DNA of 64,000 nucleotides from NCBI RefSeq assembly GCF_000265405.1, contig NC_018010.1, positions 3,679,501 through 3,743,500 on the forward strand, read 5' to 3'. Below the pieces are notes generated by a model that worked only from the letters and a program-made list of their open reading frames with translations, searched no databases and had not been told where the DNA came from. The first letter of the stretch is position 1, and each line of letters starts with the position of its first letter. Made by a program: the position numbers and the translations under genes. Below, piece by piece: positions 1 to 7,295 of the stretch. This stretch comes from Belliella baltica DSM 15883. Lineage in GTDB: Bacteria; Bacteroidota; Bacteroidia; Cytophagales; Cyclobacteriaceae.

Positions 1-673
1 TTTGAAAAACATCCCCTCTGAAGCAATGTTCTTGTCCTTTTTTCAAGATATCAAGAAAAGCTTCATCGGTATAATTTGACGCTTCTTCACCCACAAGTTG
101 GAATGAATAGGATGGAATATTTTTATTATTAAGAAGGGACTCCAATTGAGAGATGTTTTCGGGCTTTTCATCTCCTTCTACTTGATGTTCGAGTAGGTGC
201 ATTTCATTTTTGAAATGATCCACAACTATCACATTTTGATACACTGCGTAGTGCATCATTGGGATTTTAGATTCTTCAGTGTTTTTTAACTTAATATCTT
301 CAAATCGAGAAACCGTATCATACTGCATGTATCCAAAAAGGCCATTAGTGATAAACTTTAGATCCAATGACTTTTCTTCAAATTGAGAAGAAAAAAATCT
401 CAAAGCGTCTATTAATTTATTTTCTTTACCTAATGAGTAGCTTTTACTTTTGCCTAAAGGAAGTTCTTCTTTTACAACATTTCCGTCAAATGAAAAAGAA
501 GCCAGGGGATTGAAACAAATGTAGGAATAGCTATTTTCCTGTCCATGATAATCTGAGCTTTCTAAAAGAATAGGATTGGCAAACCTATCCCTAATTTGAA
601 GATATATACTCACAGGAGTAATGGTATCTGCCAGCAACTTCTTATATTTTGTAACGAGTCTAATTTTATTCAT
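1..673 (-). CDS. trpE: Anthranilate synthase component I (N-terminal part, cut by window edge)
   Basis: Reading from ATG at 673 the frame stays open to base 2, giving about 224 residues. The protein begins MNKIRLVTKYKKLLADT, followed by a TPVSIYL segment, LLESSDYHG and YICFNPLAS, the N-terminal signature of TrpE, including the region that binds feedback tryptophan. It reaches ECFRGDVFQ-like residues (here HCFRGDVFQ) at the very edge, the start of the chorismate-binding domain. TrpE with a TrpG partner makes anthranilate from chorismate and glutamine, the first step of tryptophan synthesis. No gene lies between it and the leader module at 704-883, so it is expected to be the first gene of a trp operon continuing to the left. 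Identity is secure; completeness cannot be judged. Confidence 0.93.
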   Translation of the reverse strand, partial: MNKIRLVTKYKKLLADTITPVSIYLQIRDRFANPILLESSDYHGQENSYSYICFNPLASFSFDGNVVKEELPLGKSKSYSLGKENKLIDALRFFSSQFEEKSLDLKFITNGLFGYMQYDTVSRFEDIKLKNTEESKIPMMHYAVYQNVIVVDHFKNEMHLLEHQVEGDEKPENISQLESLLNNKNIPSYSFQLVGEEASNYTDEAFLDILKKGQEHCFRGDVFQ

Positions 674-703
674 TTTCAATGTTATTGTGGTTATTTTTAG
701 CAC

Positions 704-737
704 AAAAAAAGGCTTACTGGGGAAACCAGCAAGCCTA
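704..737 (-). terminator. trp attenuator terminator
   Basis: On the minus strand an imperfect hairpin (GGCTTGCTGG pairing with CCAGTAAGCC around a TTTCC-type loop, one A-C mismatch) is followed by seven T residues. It lies between the Trp-rich leader ORF and trpE, the position of a transcription attenuator. I did not find a convincing alternative antiterminator fold by eye. Confidence 0.88.
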
Positions 738-761
738 AATATCTTTTACAAGCGTTATATT

Positions 762-839
762 TTAGACAATAGCGTTTGGTTCTTCCCCTTGAATAGAAGT
801 CAAATGCCACCACCAATATTTTGCCTGAATGTTTTTCAT
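762..839 (-). CDS. trpL: Tryptophan operon leader peptide (25 aa)
   Basis: ATG at 839 opens a 25-codon ORF ending in TAA at 764-762. Residues 9-11 are three consecutive tryptophans encoded TGG TGG TGG (807-815), preceded by MKNIQAKY and followed by HLTSIQGEEPNAIV. The stop lies 25 bases upstream of the terminator stem, and trpE begins 31 bases after the T-run. This is the classical arrangement in which ribosome stalling at Trp codons decides between termination and read-through. The ORF is in a different frame from the longer spurious ORF over this stretch. Function is inferred from position and the Trp run. Confidence 0.9.
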   Translation of the reverse strand: MKNIQAKYWWWHLTSIQGEEPNAIV

Positions 840-853
840 AATTTTTAATTGAA

Positions 854-883
854 CAAATATAGATAAGCATCTTTTGGAACAAA
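854..883 (-). promoter_or_regulatory. Promoter of the trp leader/trpE transcript
   Basis: Read on the minus strand: TTTG (883-880), an 18-base spacer, then TATATTTG (861-854), an exact match to the Bacteroidota -7 box TAnnTTTG. Transcription should begin near 848-850, leaving about 10 bases before the leader ATG at 839. Confidence 0.75.
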
Positions 884-1056
884 AAATATATCAATAAAAA
901 TTACCAATATTTTTTTTAGAAAGGTGTATTTTAATGCTTAAGGGTAAGAAGAAATTATATTATTTGGCACTTCCATTTTTCCAGCCAAGGAAATTCATTT
1001 AGAAAAATAATATTTACCTTCGTGAAAAAATAAAGTTTTTAAGTCAAAACACGCTT

Positions 1057-1284
1057 ATGCCTACCCTACCCAAATATTTCAAAAGAACTTTTGAAGATTA
1101 CAAAGTCTTGGTAAAAGTAAATCCTGCTGATTGGACAGGTACAGAGTTAATCGTTCATCCTGATGGGAAAATTGAAAAAACTGAGATGGAGTTTGATGAT
1201 GAAGTTTTGGAAGACCTTGCAGTAGATGAGTTTGAAGAAACTGGTGCTATGGAATTTAATCTTTATCTCAAAGGTGTGAAGTAA
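1057..1284 (+). CDS. Small conserved acidic hypothetical protein (75 aa)
   Basis: A 75-residue, cytoplasmic-looking protein without signal peptide or membrane segment, rich in Glu and Asp in its second half (EKTEMEFDDEVLEDLAVDEFEE). I recognise no domain. It starts MPTLPKYFKR at ATG 1057. A weak promoter-like TACCTTCG box lies at 1015-1022 with no clear -33 element, and a strong hairpin terminator follows at 1333. A stand-alone gene flanked by such signals is likely real, but no function can be assigned. Confidence 0.7.
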   Translation: MPTLPKYFKRTFEDYKVLVKVNPADWTGTELIVHPDGKIEKTEMEFDDEVLEDLAVDEFEETGAMEFNLYLKGVK

Positions 1285-1332
1285 CTTCTTCTAGAAATCT
1301 GTAAGAATAAATTTATTATATCAATAAAAAAT

Positions 1333-1372
1333 AAAAAAGGACTAATAGCTCCAGGCTATTAGTCCTTTTTTT
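1333..1372. terminator. Bidirectional intrinsic terminator
   Basis: A stem of about 17 base pairs (GGACTAATAGC with GCTATTAGTCC, extended by A/T pairs) with a 5-base loop and T-runs on both strands. It serves the 75-aa gene on the plus strand and the lipoprotein ending at 1390 on the minus strand. Confidence 0.92.
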
Positions 1373-1389
1373 GAATAATGAATGATTTA

Positions 1390-1686
1390 TTATTCTTCAT
1401 TGCCATCACTATTTTCAGGCTGGACTGGCATCCAAGCTGGAACCAGTTCTCGTTCTTCCAGTTTAATAAGCTTTTCATTTTCAAATGTCGCCAAAACGTA
1501 GAAAGTTTCTCCTCTATTGACTCTATAAGTAGTAAAATCACCTTCTATATTGCTGATTACGGCATCTCTATTTTGTCTTAAAAACTGTTTTTCAGACATT
1601 CCTTTTGAAAATTCGGCTCTCGGTCCAAAAACAGTACATGAACCTAATAATAAAACGGTTAAGATAAAAACAAATGACTTTTTCAT
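1390..1686 (-). CDS. Small lipoprotein of unknown function
   Basis: 98 residues beginning with a charged MKK, a hydrophobic run and a lipobox ending in Cys17 (LLLGSC), so it should be exported and lipid-anchored. The mature part has the sequence MSEKQFLRQNRDAVISNIEG, resembling small outer-membrane lipoproteins of the SmpA/BamE type in general plan, but I would not assign that name. Convergent with the 75-aa gene across a shared terminator and divergent from the SRP RNA. Start chosen because it gives the signal peptide directly. Confidence 0.75.
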   Translation of the reverse strand: MKKSFVFILTVLLLGSCTVFGPRAEFSKGMSEKQFLRQNRDAVISNIEGDFTTYRVNRGETFYVLATFENEKLIKLEERELVPAWMPVQPENSDGNEE

Positions 1687-1795
1687 AATGAATATGTTTA
1701 ATTAATAATTAATTAGGAGCAAATACACTGCCATAAACTTTCATTCTGAGAATAAGGAAATTAGCTTTTTCTATGATTAAATCACAAAGAAGCGC

Positions 1796-1825
1796 TTGGA
1801 GTAGAGAATTTTTGACTTACCTTTG
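1796..1825 (+). promoter_or_regulatory. Promoter of the SRP RNA gene
   Basis: TTG at 1796-1798, 19-base spacer, then TACCTTTG at 1818-1825, an exact TAnnTTTG box. The RNA begins about 5 bases further on. Confidence 0.85.
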
Positions 1826-1829
1826 TGTC

Positions 1830-1918
1830 GGCGGTACGACCAGCTCCTGCTGAATCCCCCAGGTCCGGAAGGAAGCAAGGGTAGGCGGTCGTAGCGGTGC
1901 GATACCGCCTCTTTTTTT
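1830..1918 (+). ncRNA. ffs: Signal recognition particle RNA (small bacterial 4.5S type)
   Basis: The core carries the diagnostic apical loop AGGTCCGGAAGGAAGCA (1861-1877), the Ffh-binding part of SRP RNA. The flanking arms pair: GGCGGTACGACC at the 5' side with GGTCGTAGCGG and ATACCGCC at the 3' side. The gene is short, as in most Gram-negative bacteria, and ends in a GC-rich stem followed by a run of T (1912-1919) that acts as terminator. A consensus promoter lies directly upstream. The RNA works with Ffh and FtsY to target inner-membrane proteins. Confidence 0.96.
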
Positions 1919-1980
1919 TAATAAATAATTAGTAATTCTTATGCTTTAAATATTTATTATCTACTCTTATTATATCTCTT

Positions 1981-2721
1981 TCATCCAACCTTATCTCTCA
2001 CATAGATTAACTTAAATCTACCCTTTTGGTTTTCTCTTTGCTCTACTTCGAATCTTTCGATAGCTGAGATCAATGGTGTCAACTTTTGATATCCATAGTT
2101 TCTTGAATCAAAATTTGGTTGCTTCTTTTGGAGCAAATTACCAACATCTCCCATAAATGCCCATCCTTCATCGTCGGCCAAATCTCCGACTGTAGCGGCA
2201 ATTAAATTGATTAATTTTGGATTGATCTTATCAACTTGAGGTCTATTGTGCTTCTCCCCTCTTTGTTCTTCTTGATTATCTGGCTCCTTGCGCAAAATTT
2301 CCAAATAGATGAATTTATCACAGGCAACAATAAAAGGTTCTGGTGTCTTTTTCTCCCCTAACCCAATCACTGTCATACCTGCTTCACGAAGCCTAGTTGC
2401 CAATTTTGTAAAATCACTATCACTAGATACAAGACAAAATCCATTGACTTTTTCAGAATATAATATATCCATTGCATCAATAATCATGGCAGAGTCTGTA
2501 GCATTTTTTCCAGTCGTATAGCCATATTGCTGAATAGGATTGATGGCATTTTCCAATAAAACATTCTTCCATTTGCTCAACTGTGGTTTTGTCCAGTCAC
2601 CATAAATCCTTTTTATAGTTGGATTTCCATATTTGGCAATTTCCTCCATCATTTCTTTGACTTGACCTGATGGTACATTATCGGCATCAATCAATACGGC
2701 TAGTTTTATGTCAGTATTCAT
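1981..2721 (-). CDS. NYN-domain (LabA/DUF88-like) putative ribonuclease with C-terminal OST-HTH/LOTUS domain
   Basis: 246 residues. The first ~140 form a NYN/PIN-like nuclease domain: VLIDADNVP (residues 9-17), TDSAMIIDAMDIL and LVSSDSDFTKLATRLRE supply the acidic residues expected for the metal site. The C-terminal ~80 residues (INPKLINLIAATVGDLADDEGWAFMGDVGNLLQ) match the winged-helix OST-HTH/LOTUS domain that often follows NYN in bacteria and is thought to bind RNA. The family is widespread but its bacterial substrates are poorly known. No signal peptide. Stands alone and divergent from ybjQ. Confident in the domains, not in the target. Confidence 0.88.
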   Translation of the reverse strand: MNTDIKLAVLIDADNVPSGQVKEMMEEIAKYGNPTIKRIYGDWTKPQLSKWKNVLLENAINPIQQYGYTTGKNATDSAMIIDAMDILYSEKVNGFCLVSSDSDFTKLATRLREAGMTVIGLGEKKTPEPFIVACDKFIYLEILRKEPDNQEEQRGEKHNRPQVDKINPKLINLIAATVGDLADDEGWAFMGDVGNLLQKKQPNFDSRNYGYQKLTPLISAIERFEVEQRENQKGRFKLIYVRDKVG

Positions 2722-2906
2722 TTTTTTCTGGTTTCGATGATTTTATGCTAAATATCAAATATACGCAATACAAAATACCTATCCCGAAAAATTCACAGTC
2801 CAAGCTATCAGGTTAGACATTTACAACAAATTATTCGCTAAAAATGTCTGTAAACTCTTTCTAATTTGTACTTTAGTTTCTTTATCAACACTAACAGTAA
2901 TAGACA

Positions 2907-3233
2907 ATGATTGTATCTACAACAAACTCCTTAGAAGGATATGAAATCACAGCTTATTTGGGAATAGTTTCTGGAGAAACGATAATCGGAGCCAATATTT
3001 TCAAGGATTTTTTCGCCAGCATTACCGATATTGTCGGTGGTCGCTCTTCTGCTTATGAAAAAGTCTTGAGAGAAGCAAAAGCAACTGCTATGGCAGAGAT
3101 GGAAATGCAAGCTAGAGCTTTTGGAGGCAATGCTATCGTAGGCGTTGACCTCGATTATGAAACTATCAGGGAAGGAATGCTGATGGTGACAGCCAGTGGC
3201 ACAGCAGTGAAAATAGTAAAAAAGGAAGCTTAG
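2907..3233 (+). CDS. YbjQ/UPF0145 family protein
   Basis: 108 residues, the usual length of the YbjQ family: [14 protein letters not shown] at the start, [16 protein letters not shown], then [17 protein letters not shown] and the C-terminal [13 protein letters not shown] followed by VTASGTAV. The fold is a small homopentameric alpha/beta barrel in solved members; the proposed heavy-metal binding role is weakly supported. Cytoplasmic. Convergent with the DUF819 gene, with a perfect 14-bp hairpin between them. Confidence 0.9.
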   Translation: MIVSTTNSLEGYEITAYLGIVSGETIIGANIFKDFFASITDIVGGRSSAYEKVLREAKATAMAEMEMQARAFGGNAIVGVDLDYETIREGMLMVTASGTAVKIVKKEA

Positions 3234-3268
3234 TGTTTTTTCACTTAAGTATTACTTAAAGGCAATAA

Positions 3269-3299
3269 TGGATTCACAATTTTACAAATTGTGAATCCA
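3269..3299. terminator. Perfect 14-bp inverted repeat at a convergent gene end
   Basis: TGGATTCACAATTT (3269-3282) pairs perfectly with AAATTGTGAATCCA (3286-3299) around a 3-base loop. The stop codon of the DUF819 gene is in the loop, so its last codons are part of the hairpin. There is no strong T-run on either side, so termination may be factor-assisted. Confidence 0.7.
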
Positions 3300-4535
3300 T
3301 TGAAGTAAGTAACCGCATAGTAATGCCCCGTAAGTCCCTACAGCATAGCCCAAAACTGCCATCAATACCCCAACTGGAGCAAGTGCTGGATTAAATGCTG
3401 AAGCTACAATAGGTGCGGAAGCAGCGCCGCCAACATTTGCTTGAGAACCAACAGCTACAAAGAAGAATGGTGCTTTAATGAAATAAGCAACAATAAGCAT
3501 GATGATCACATGGAAGAACATCCAGATAATTCCGATCAAAAATAAAATTGGATTATCAAAAATAGCCATCAAATCCATCTGCATGCCAATAGTTGCCACA
3601 AGTACATAGAGCATTACTGATCCTAATCGAGAAGCTCCTGCCCCCTCCATCTCCCGTGCTCGTGTAAATGATAGTATCAAACCACCTGTAGTTGCAATTA
3701 CTACAATCCAAAAGAAAGTTGAATCCAATGAATATTGACTTAGCTGAGGATAATTTTCTCCAATGAACGGCGCAATATTATCTGCTATAAAATGAGCTAA
3801 TGCAGTTACTCCAAACCCAACTCCTAAAATTCTCATCGTATCAGAAGTTGATGGAATTTTCAAAATACCTTCTCTGTATTTCTCTACTTTGTCTTGTAGT
3901 TCGTGTATTGCTGAACTATCTGCTTTAAATAACTTATCTATTACTCCAGGTTTTGCTGCCCAATAAAGTAAAACAGCCATCCAAACGTTAGCCACCAATA
4001 CATCTACTGCAATCATTTGTGAAAATAAGGAAGGACTAGCACCAAAAATCTCTAACATAGCAGTTTGATTCGCACCACCACCAATCCAGCTCCCTGCAAT
4101 AGTGGAAAGACCTCTCCAGACTTCATCTGGACCTACTCCACCAAGAATCTCTGGATAAACCCATGAAATAACAAACAAAGCCATAGGGCCGCCCAAAATG
4201 ATCCCTAGAGACCCTGCTAAAAACATTATTAAAGCTTTTGGCCCAAGCTTAATGATTCCTTTGAAGTCAATACTCAATGTCAAAAGTACCAAAGAAGCTG
4301 GAAGCAAATATCTGGATGCCATAAAATACAAATTTGAAAACTCACCGGAAATCAATCCGAAGGAATTCAAAACTGCTGGGATAAAATAGCAAAGTAAAAT
4401 AGAGGGGACTACACGATAGAACTTTTGCCAAGAAGGGTTTTTACTATTGGATGTAGCGAAAACCAAGGCTAGAATTAACATTAAAATGCCAAAAACTACA
4501 GCATCATTGGTCAGTAAAGGAGCTTGCTCTTCCAT
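3282..4535 (-). CDS. DUF819 family integral membrane protein
   Basis: 417 residues, almost entirely transmembrane (about 10-12 helices), with family-typical segments: APLLTNDAVVFGILMLILAL at the start, a conserved GSWIGGGANQTAM loop around residue 150, and SQANVGGAASAPIVASAF near the C terminus. The family (YjcL-like) is a predicted transporter with internal symmetry and no assigned substrate. A soluble loop near residues 200-230 is charged. Followed on the same strand, 62 bases upstream of its start, by the Nudix gene. Confidence 0.88.
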   Translation of the reverse strand: MEEQAPLLTNDAVVFGILMLILALVFATSNSKNPSWQKFYRVVPSILLCYFIPAVLNSFGLISGEFSNLYFMASRYLLPASLVLLTLSIDFKGIIKLGPKALIMFLAGSLGIILGGPMALFVISWVYPEILGGVGPDEVWRGLSTIAGSWIGGGANQTAMLEIFGASPSLFSQMIAVDVLVANVWMAVLLYWAAKPGVIDKLFKADSSAIHELQDKVEKYREGILKIPSTSDTMRILGVGFGVTALAHFIADNIAPFIGENYPQLSQYSLDSTFFWIVVIATTGGLILSFTRAREMEGAGASRLGSVMLYVLVATIGMQMDLMAIFDNPILFLIGIIWMFFHVIIMLIVAYFIKAPFFFVAVGSQANVGGAASAPIVASAFNPALAPVGVLMAVLGYAVGTYGALLCGYLLQWIHNL

Positions 4536-4597
4536 TATATTTGGGTTAATGAATTACATAAATACACCAAATGACCCAATTCCACAAAAAAACAACA

Positions 4598-5230
4598 CTA
4601 GTTATTTTCCCATAGGTACATAAATTCTCCTAACATCATAGCAGTAGCACCCCAAACCATTTGTTCCTCAATATCAAAATAAGGAGCTCGTAATTTATGC
4701 TTTTTTCTCACCAAAATTTCTCCTTCCTTTCTGATATTCTTATCCATTAACTTTTCGATAGGACAGGAAATAATCCGCTCTACTTCAAAAGGGTCAGGAA
4801 TAAAAGTTGGTTTTTCTTCTACAAAACCTATAAAAGGAGACACCAAAAAGTTGCTTGGAGGAATAAATAAATCTGAAAGTTTACCTAATAAATTAATCTT
4901 ACTCTGATCTAAACCAATTTCTTCTTCAGTCTCTCTCAGGGCTGTTTGACTCAAATCTTTATCCGAGGCTTCCCATTTCCCTCCTGGAAAAGCAATCTGT
5001 CCTCCGTGAGTACCGTCATAATCTGGTCTTTTGATAAAAGGAACAAGTGTTCCACTCTCATCTGGATAAAAAAGCATAAGAACTGCCCCCTTTCTGGGAT
5101 TAAGTGGTTTCAACTCAGCAAAACGAGCTTCATCAATAGGCTTTGGAGCCATAATGACCTGCCCTAATTTCCCCGGAAGCGGTAAACTGAGTATTTTTTC
5201 TAATTTTTTTATGATTTCGTCAAACTCCAT
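4598..5230 (-). CDS. CoA-type Nudix pyrophosphohydrolase
   Basis: 210 residues. The UPF0035 signature that marks CoA pyrophosphatases is present (PFIKRPDYDGTHGGQIAFPGGK, residues about 67-88) and runs directly into the Nudix box, GGKWEASD followed by ALRETEEEIGL, whose glutamates bind the divalent metal. Members cleave CoA to 4'-phosphopantetheine and 3',5'-ADP, probably cleaning up oxidised CoA. Soluble and cytoplasmic. Its ATG overlaps the end of the upstream lipoprotein gene by 11 bases, so the two are co-transcribed. Substrate is inferred from the signature only. Confidence 0.88.
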   Translation of the reverse strand: MEFDEIIKKLEKILSLPLPGKLGQVIMAPKPIDEARFAELKPLNPRKGAVLMLFYPDESGTLVPFIKRPDYDGTHGGQIAFPGGKWEASDKDLSQTALRETEEEIGLDQSKINLLGKLSDLFIPPSNFLVSPFIGFVEEKPTFIPDPFEVERIISCPIEKLMDKNIRKEGEILVRKKHKLRAPYFDIEEQMVWGATAMMLGEFMYLWENN

Positions 5231-5897
5231 CTGTTGTCTCCAAGCTGCTAAATCTCTTTATTAAAAAACTCTCTCTGATATACGATTTGGTGTGAAGTGG
5301 GTTATCATACTGGCTTACAACCCCGCTTTTTGGATAGATGATCCACACTTTTGGAGAAACTCCATTTTCGCTTTCAAAATGGCCTACTACCAACAAAGCC
5401 TCTGAAGATAACCATACAGCATCTTCAAAAACTCCTGATGGTCCCATAAACAACAAGCGTTCTCGCATACCATCGGATTTATAGTAAGTAACTTCTGCAT
5501 CAGGATTGAAATAAGGCTCTCCAGTCTCTGGAAAAACCACCTTGTAGCTATAAATGTCAACTACTCCATCACCTTCAGGGTGTTTTTTCAAAAATGGAAA
5601 AAATGGACTTTCACTACCAATATGAATTTCCTCAGGTCTTTGAATTTGTTCTAAAGAGTCTGTTCTTGAATAAACAAAACCTTGTAAATTAAAATCAGGT
5701 GCGTTACTTTTCCAATGAGATGACCAAGATGAGAGTTGCTGAATTCCGATTTCTAAAAGTTGCTTTTCCTCTTCAGCAGCTGAGATCGAATTGGTTTCGG
5801 AAATATTTTCCTCGCTTGATTTTTCGGAGGTACATGCTCCAAAATAAACAAGTATAAAAACAAGAAGAAATAACTTGAAAATATTGTTGGAACCCAT
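5220..5897 (-). CDS. Lipoprotein of unknown function (225 aa)
   Basis: The N terminus MGSNNIFKLFLLVFILVYFGAC has a hydrophobic core and lipobox Cys22, followed by a Ser/Glu-rich linker to about residue 45. The rest (to residue 225) is a soluble domain with many beta-prone stretches that I do not recognise. It overlaps the Nudix gene by 11 bases and is the first gene of that pair. Its 5' region holds the promoter/mini-ORF/terminator module at 5947-6071, so expression may be controlled by premature termination. Confidence 0.7.
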   Translation of the reverse strand: MGSNNIFKLFLLVFILVYFGACTSEKSSEENISETNSISAAEEEKQLLEIGIQQLSSWSSHWKSNAPDFNLQGFVYSRTDSLEQIQRPEEIHIGSESPFFPFLKKHPEGDGVVDIYSYKVVFPETGEPYFNPDAEVTYYKSDGMRERLLFMGPSGVFEDAVWLSSEALLVVGHFESENGVSPKVWIIYPKSGVVSQYDNPLHTKSYIRESFLIKRFSSLETTDGV

Positions 5898-5946
5898 GTG
5901 ATGAAGAAGGTTTTAAATGAAGGCTAAAGAAACAGAAAATCTCTTA

Positions 5947-5982
5947 AATTAAAAAAAGGTTCGAACATTGCCCGAACCTTTT
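5947..5982 (-). terminator. Intrinsic terminator upstream of the 225-aa lipoprotein gene (attenuator candidate)
   Basis: AAAAGGTTCG (minus strand 5982-5973) pairs with CGAACCTTTT (5963-5954) over 10 bp with a 9-base loop, followed by a T-run to about 5951. No minus-strand gene ends just upstream except the later-inserted transposase, 198 bases away, so it does not end an ordinary coding gene. Confidence 0.85.
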
Positions 5983-6021
5983 CTATCTCTCAAACCTATT
6001 AAACCTATTGTAGATATTCAT
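5983..6021 (-). CDS. Candidate 12-aa leader ORF (MNIYNRFNRFER)
   Basis: ATG at 6021 opens a 13-codon frame whose TAG (5985-5983) abuts the terminator stem. The peptide repeats Asn-Arg-Phe twice, encoded by a direct DNA repeat AAACCTATT (plus strand 5992-6000 and 6001-6009). It is preceded by a near-consensus promoter at 6040-6071. The layout copies the trp leader at 762-883. There is no proof of translation, and the repeated residues do not point to one obvious regulating amino acid. Confidence 0.4.
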   Translation of the reverse strand: MNIYNRFNRFER

Positions 6022-6039
6022 TGTATGAATAACATGCGG

Positions 6040-6071
6040 GAAAGGTAGAAAATGTTTTTTTATTGTCCAAA
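6040..6071 (-). promoter_or_regulatory. Promoter for the 5947-6035 transcript / lipoprotein operon
   Basis: Minus strand: TTTG (6071-6068), 20-base spacer, TACCTTTC (6047-6040), 7 of 8 in the TAnnTTTG box. Expected start near 6035. Just inside the transcript a perfect 7-bp hairpin, TATTCAT-ACA-ATGAATA on the minus strand, covers 6015-6031. Confidence 0.6.
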
Positions 6072-6166
6072 CAATCGATTGCGAAAATTTTATTCGGTTT
6101 ATAAAAAAAGATTTTTGACCCTCAATTCTATTTCTATATAGAAGTGTTAAAAAAATAAAACCCAAA

Positions 6167-6174
6167 TAGAATTA
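6167..6174. repeat. Left target-site duplication of the IS element
   Basis: TAGAATTA, identical to 7212-7219, directly abutting the left end of the element. Confidence 0.85.
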
Positions 6175-7211
6175 TATGATTATCCGCTACTTTGCCAGTA
6201 GGGTTGGATAGAAGCAATAATAAGTCGGTCAAAGAGTCTTTCTCCAAAGTATCTTCGGTTTAGTTTGTAGCAAAACTCGTCGATGTAGTTCTGAAGCCTT
6301 CTTTCTGATATCATTTTATACTTTCTAAGATCACTTTTGAGGTTACTGATTGCTGTATGAGCCCATTTAAGGTTGAATCTACCCTCTTTTGTTGAAGATA
6401 ATTCGGTGACATGGACATCCACGAAGTCCTCAAATTTAGCGTAAGTGGTACTATCATCGGTTTGAAGAACAGCATCTTTATTGATGAAGTCTTTAATCAG
6501 TTTCTCTGCCGTTTTAGCCTTTAAGTCCTCAATCTTCTTCATCTTGAAGTAGCGGCAGCTTTTGGTTAACTTCTTTGTCTTAGGATCCTCAAGAATGGTT
6601 GATTCAGCCATCACAGCCACTGTGGACTTCTGCTGAGTTCCTCGGCCCCGATTGAGATTCTTCTTTTTCTGGGCTGAGGTTGACTTGGTGATGTAAGCTT
6701 CATCATATTCTACCATGTCTTCGAGCTTATATTGATCATCCCGCTTACCCATTATGACACGAATCTTATGGCATAAATCAAAGACGGTTTGGTAGCGAGT
6801 AAACCCCATTTGTCGCTGGAGTTCAAGAGCGGTAAACCCCTGCTTAGTGGCACTAAAGAAGGTCATGGCCATCAACCACTTACGAAGTGACAGATTGCTA
6901 TTTTCCATCACAGTTCCACTTTTCAAACTGGTACGGAATCCACAACTTTTGCATTGAAACATACTTTTACTGTGAAGCCAATAGTGCTCTTTTTCCTCGC
7001 ACTTTTTGCAAACCACGCCTTCCTGCTCTCGTTTAGCTTTGAAAAAGCTAATACAGGATTCTTCATCTGGAAAGCGCTCTTCAAACTTCAAAATATTCAT
7101 GGTCAGAACCTTTGTTTTGACCAAGTAACCTCTCTTTAGCTTGATTACCAATCGATTGTCACCAACTGTCAGTATATAATTTGGCTACTGGCAGAATTCC
7201 GTATATTCATA
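6175..7211 (-). mobile_element. IS1595 family (ISXO2-like) insertion sequence, complete, ~1037 bp
   Basis: The ends form imperfect inverted repeats: the left begins TATGATTATCCG and the reverse complement of the right begins TATGAATATACG, and both reach a perfectly shared TGCCAGTAG about 20 bases in. An 8-bp direct repeat, TAGAATTA, flanks both ends, the duplication length known for IS1595 elements. One intact transposase is encoded; its stop codon is within the left repeat. The matching duplication and intact ORF suggest fairly recent insertion. It lies between the lipoprotein leader region and aceK, interrupting no recognisable gene but separating aceK from any earlier upstream promoter. 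Confidence 0.9.
6180..7100 (-). CDS. IS1595 family (ISXO2-like) transposase
   Basis: About 306 residues from ATG 7100 (MNILKFEERFPDEESC); an upstream ATG at 7151 would add 17 residues lacking family similarity. The N-terminal zinc ribbon has CKKC (about residues 32-35) and CKSC (about 51-54), followed by FRTSLKSGTVMENS, typical of ISXO2-like proteins. A helix-turn-helix-like stretch (FTALELQRQMGFTRYQTVF) follows. The catalytic domain shows VEYDEAYI (first Asp), LQTDDSTTYAKF (second Asp) and HTAISNLKSDLRKY, the C-terminal catalytic region. It cuts and joins DNA at the element ends. The frame is unbroken. Confidence 0.93.
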   Translation of the reverse strand: MNILKFEERFPDEESCISFFKAKREQEGVVCKKCEEKEHYWLHSKSMFQCKSCGFRTSLKSGTVMENSNLSLRKWLMAMTFFSATKQGFTALELQRQMGFTRYQTVFDLCHKIRVIMGKRDDQYKLEDMVEYDEAYITKSTSAQKKKNLNRGRGTQQKSTVAVMAESTILEDPKTKKLTKSCRYFKMKKIEDLKAKTAEKLIKDFINKDAVLQTDDSTTYAKFEDFVDVHVTELSSTKEGRFNLKWAHTAISNLKSDLRKYKMISERRLQNYIDEFCYKLNRRYFGERLFDRLIIASIQPYWQSSG

Positions 7212-7219
7212 TAGAATTA
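7212..7219. repeat. Right target-site duplication of the IS element
   Basis: TAGAATTA, identical to 6167-6174, directly after the right inverted repeat. Confidence 0.85.
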
Positions 7220-7295
7220 TGCCTTCATTGGATTCTAATGCAGAACTTTAGTTAAATTTAATTTTAATTCAAATATCAACTAATTACATCAAAAA

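Noticed and set aside
697..894. 65-aa minus-strand ORF over the trp leader
   Set aside because: It is in a different frame from the Trp-rich leader ORF, runs through the promoter and the terminator hairpin, and shows no coding pattern.
5992..6009. Tandem AAACCTATT repeat as CRISPR-like or iteron array
   Set aside because: Only two 9-base copies; better explained as part of the mini-ORF or leader.
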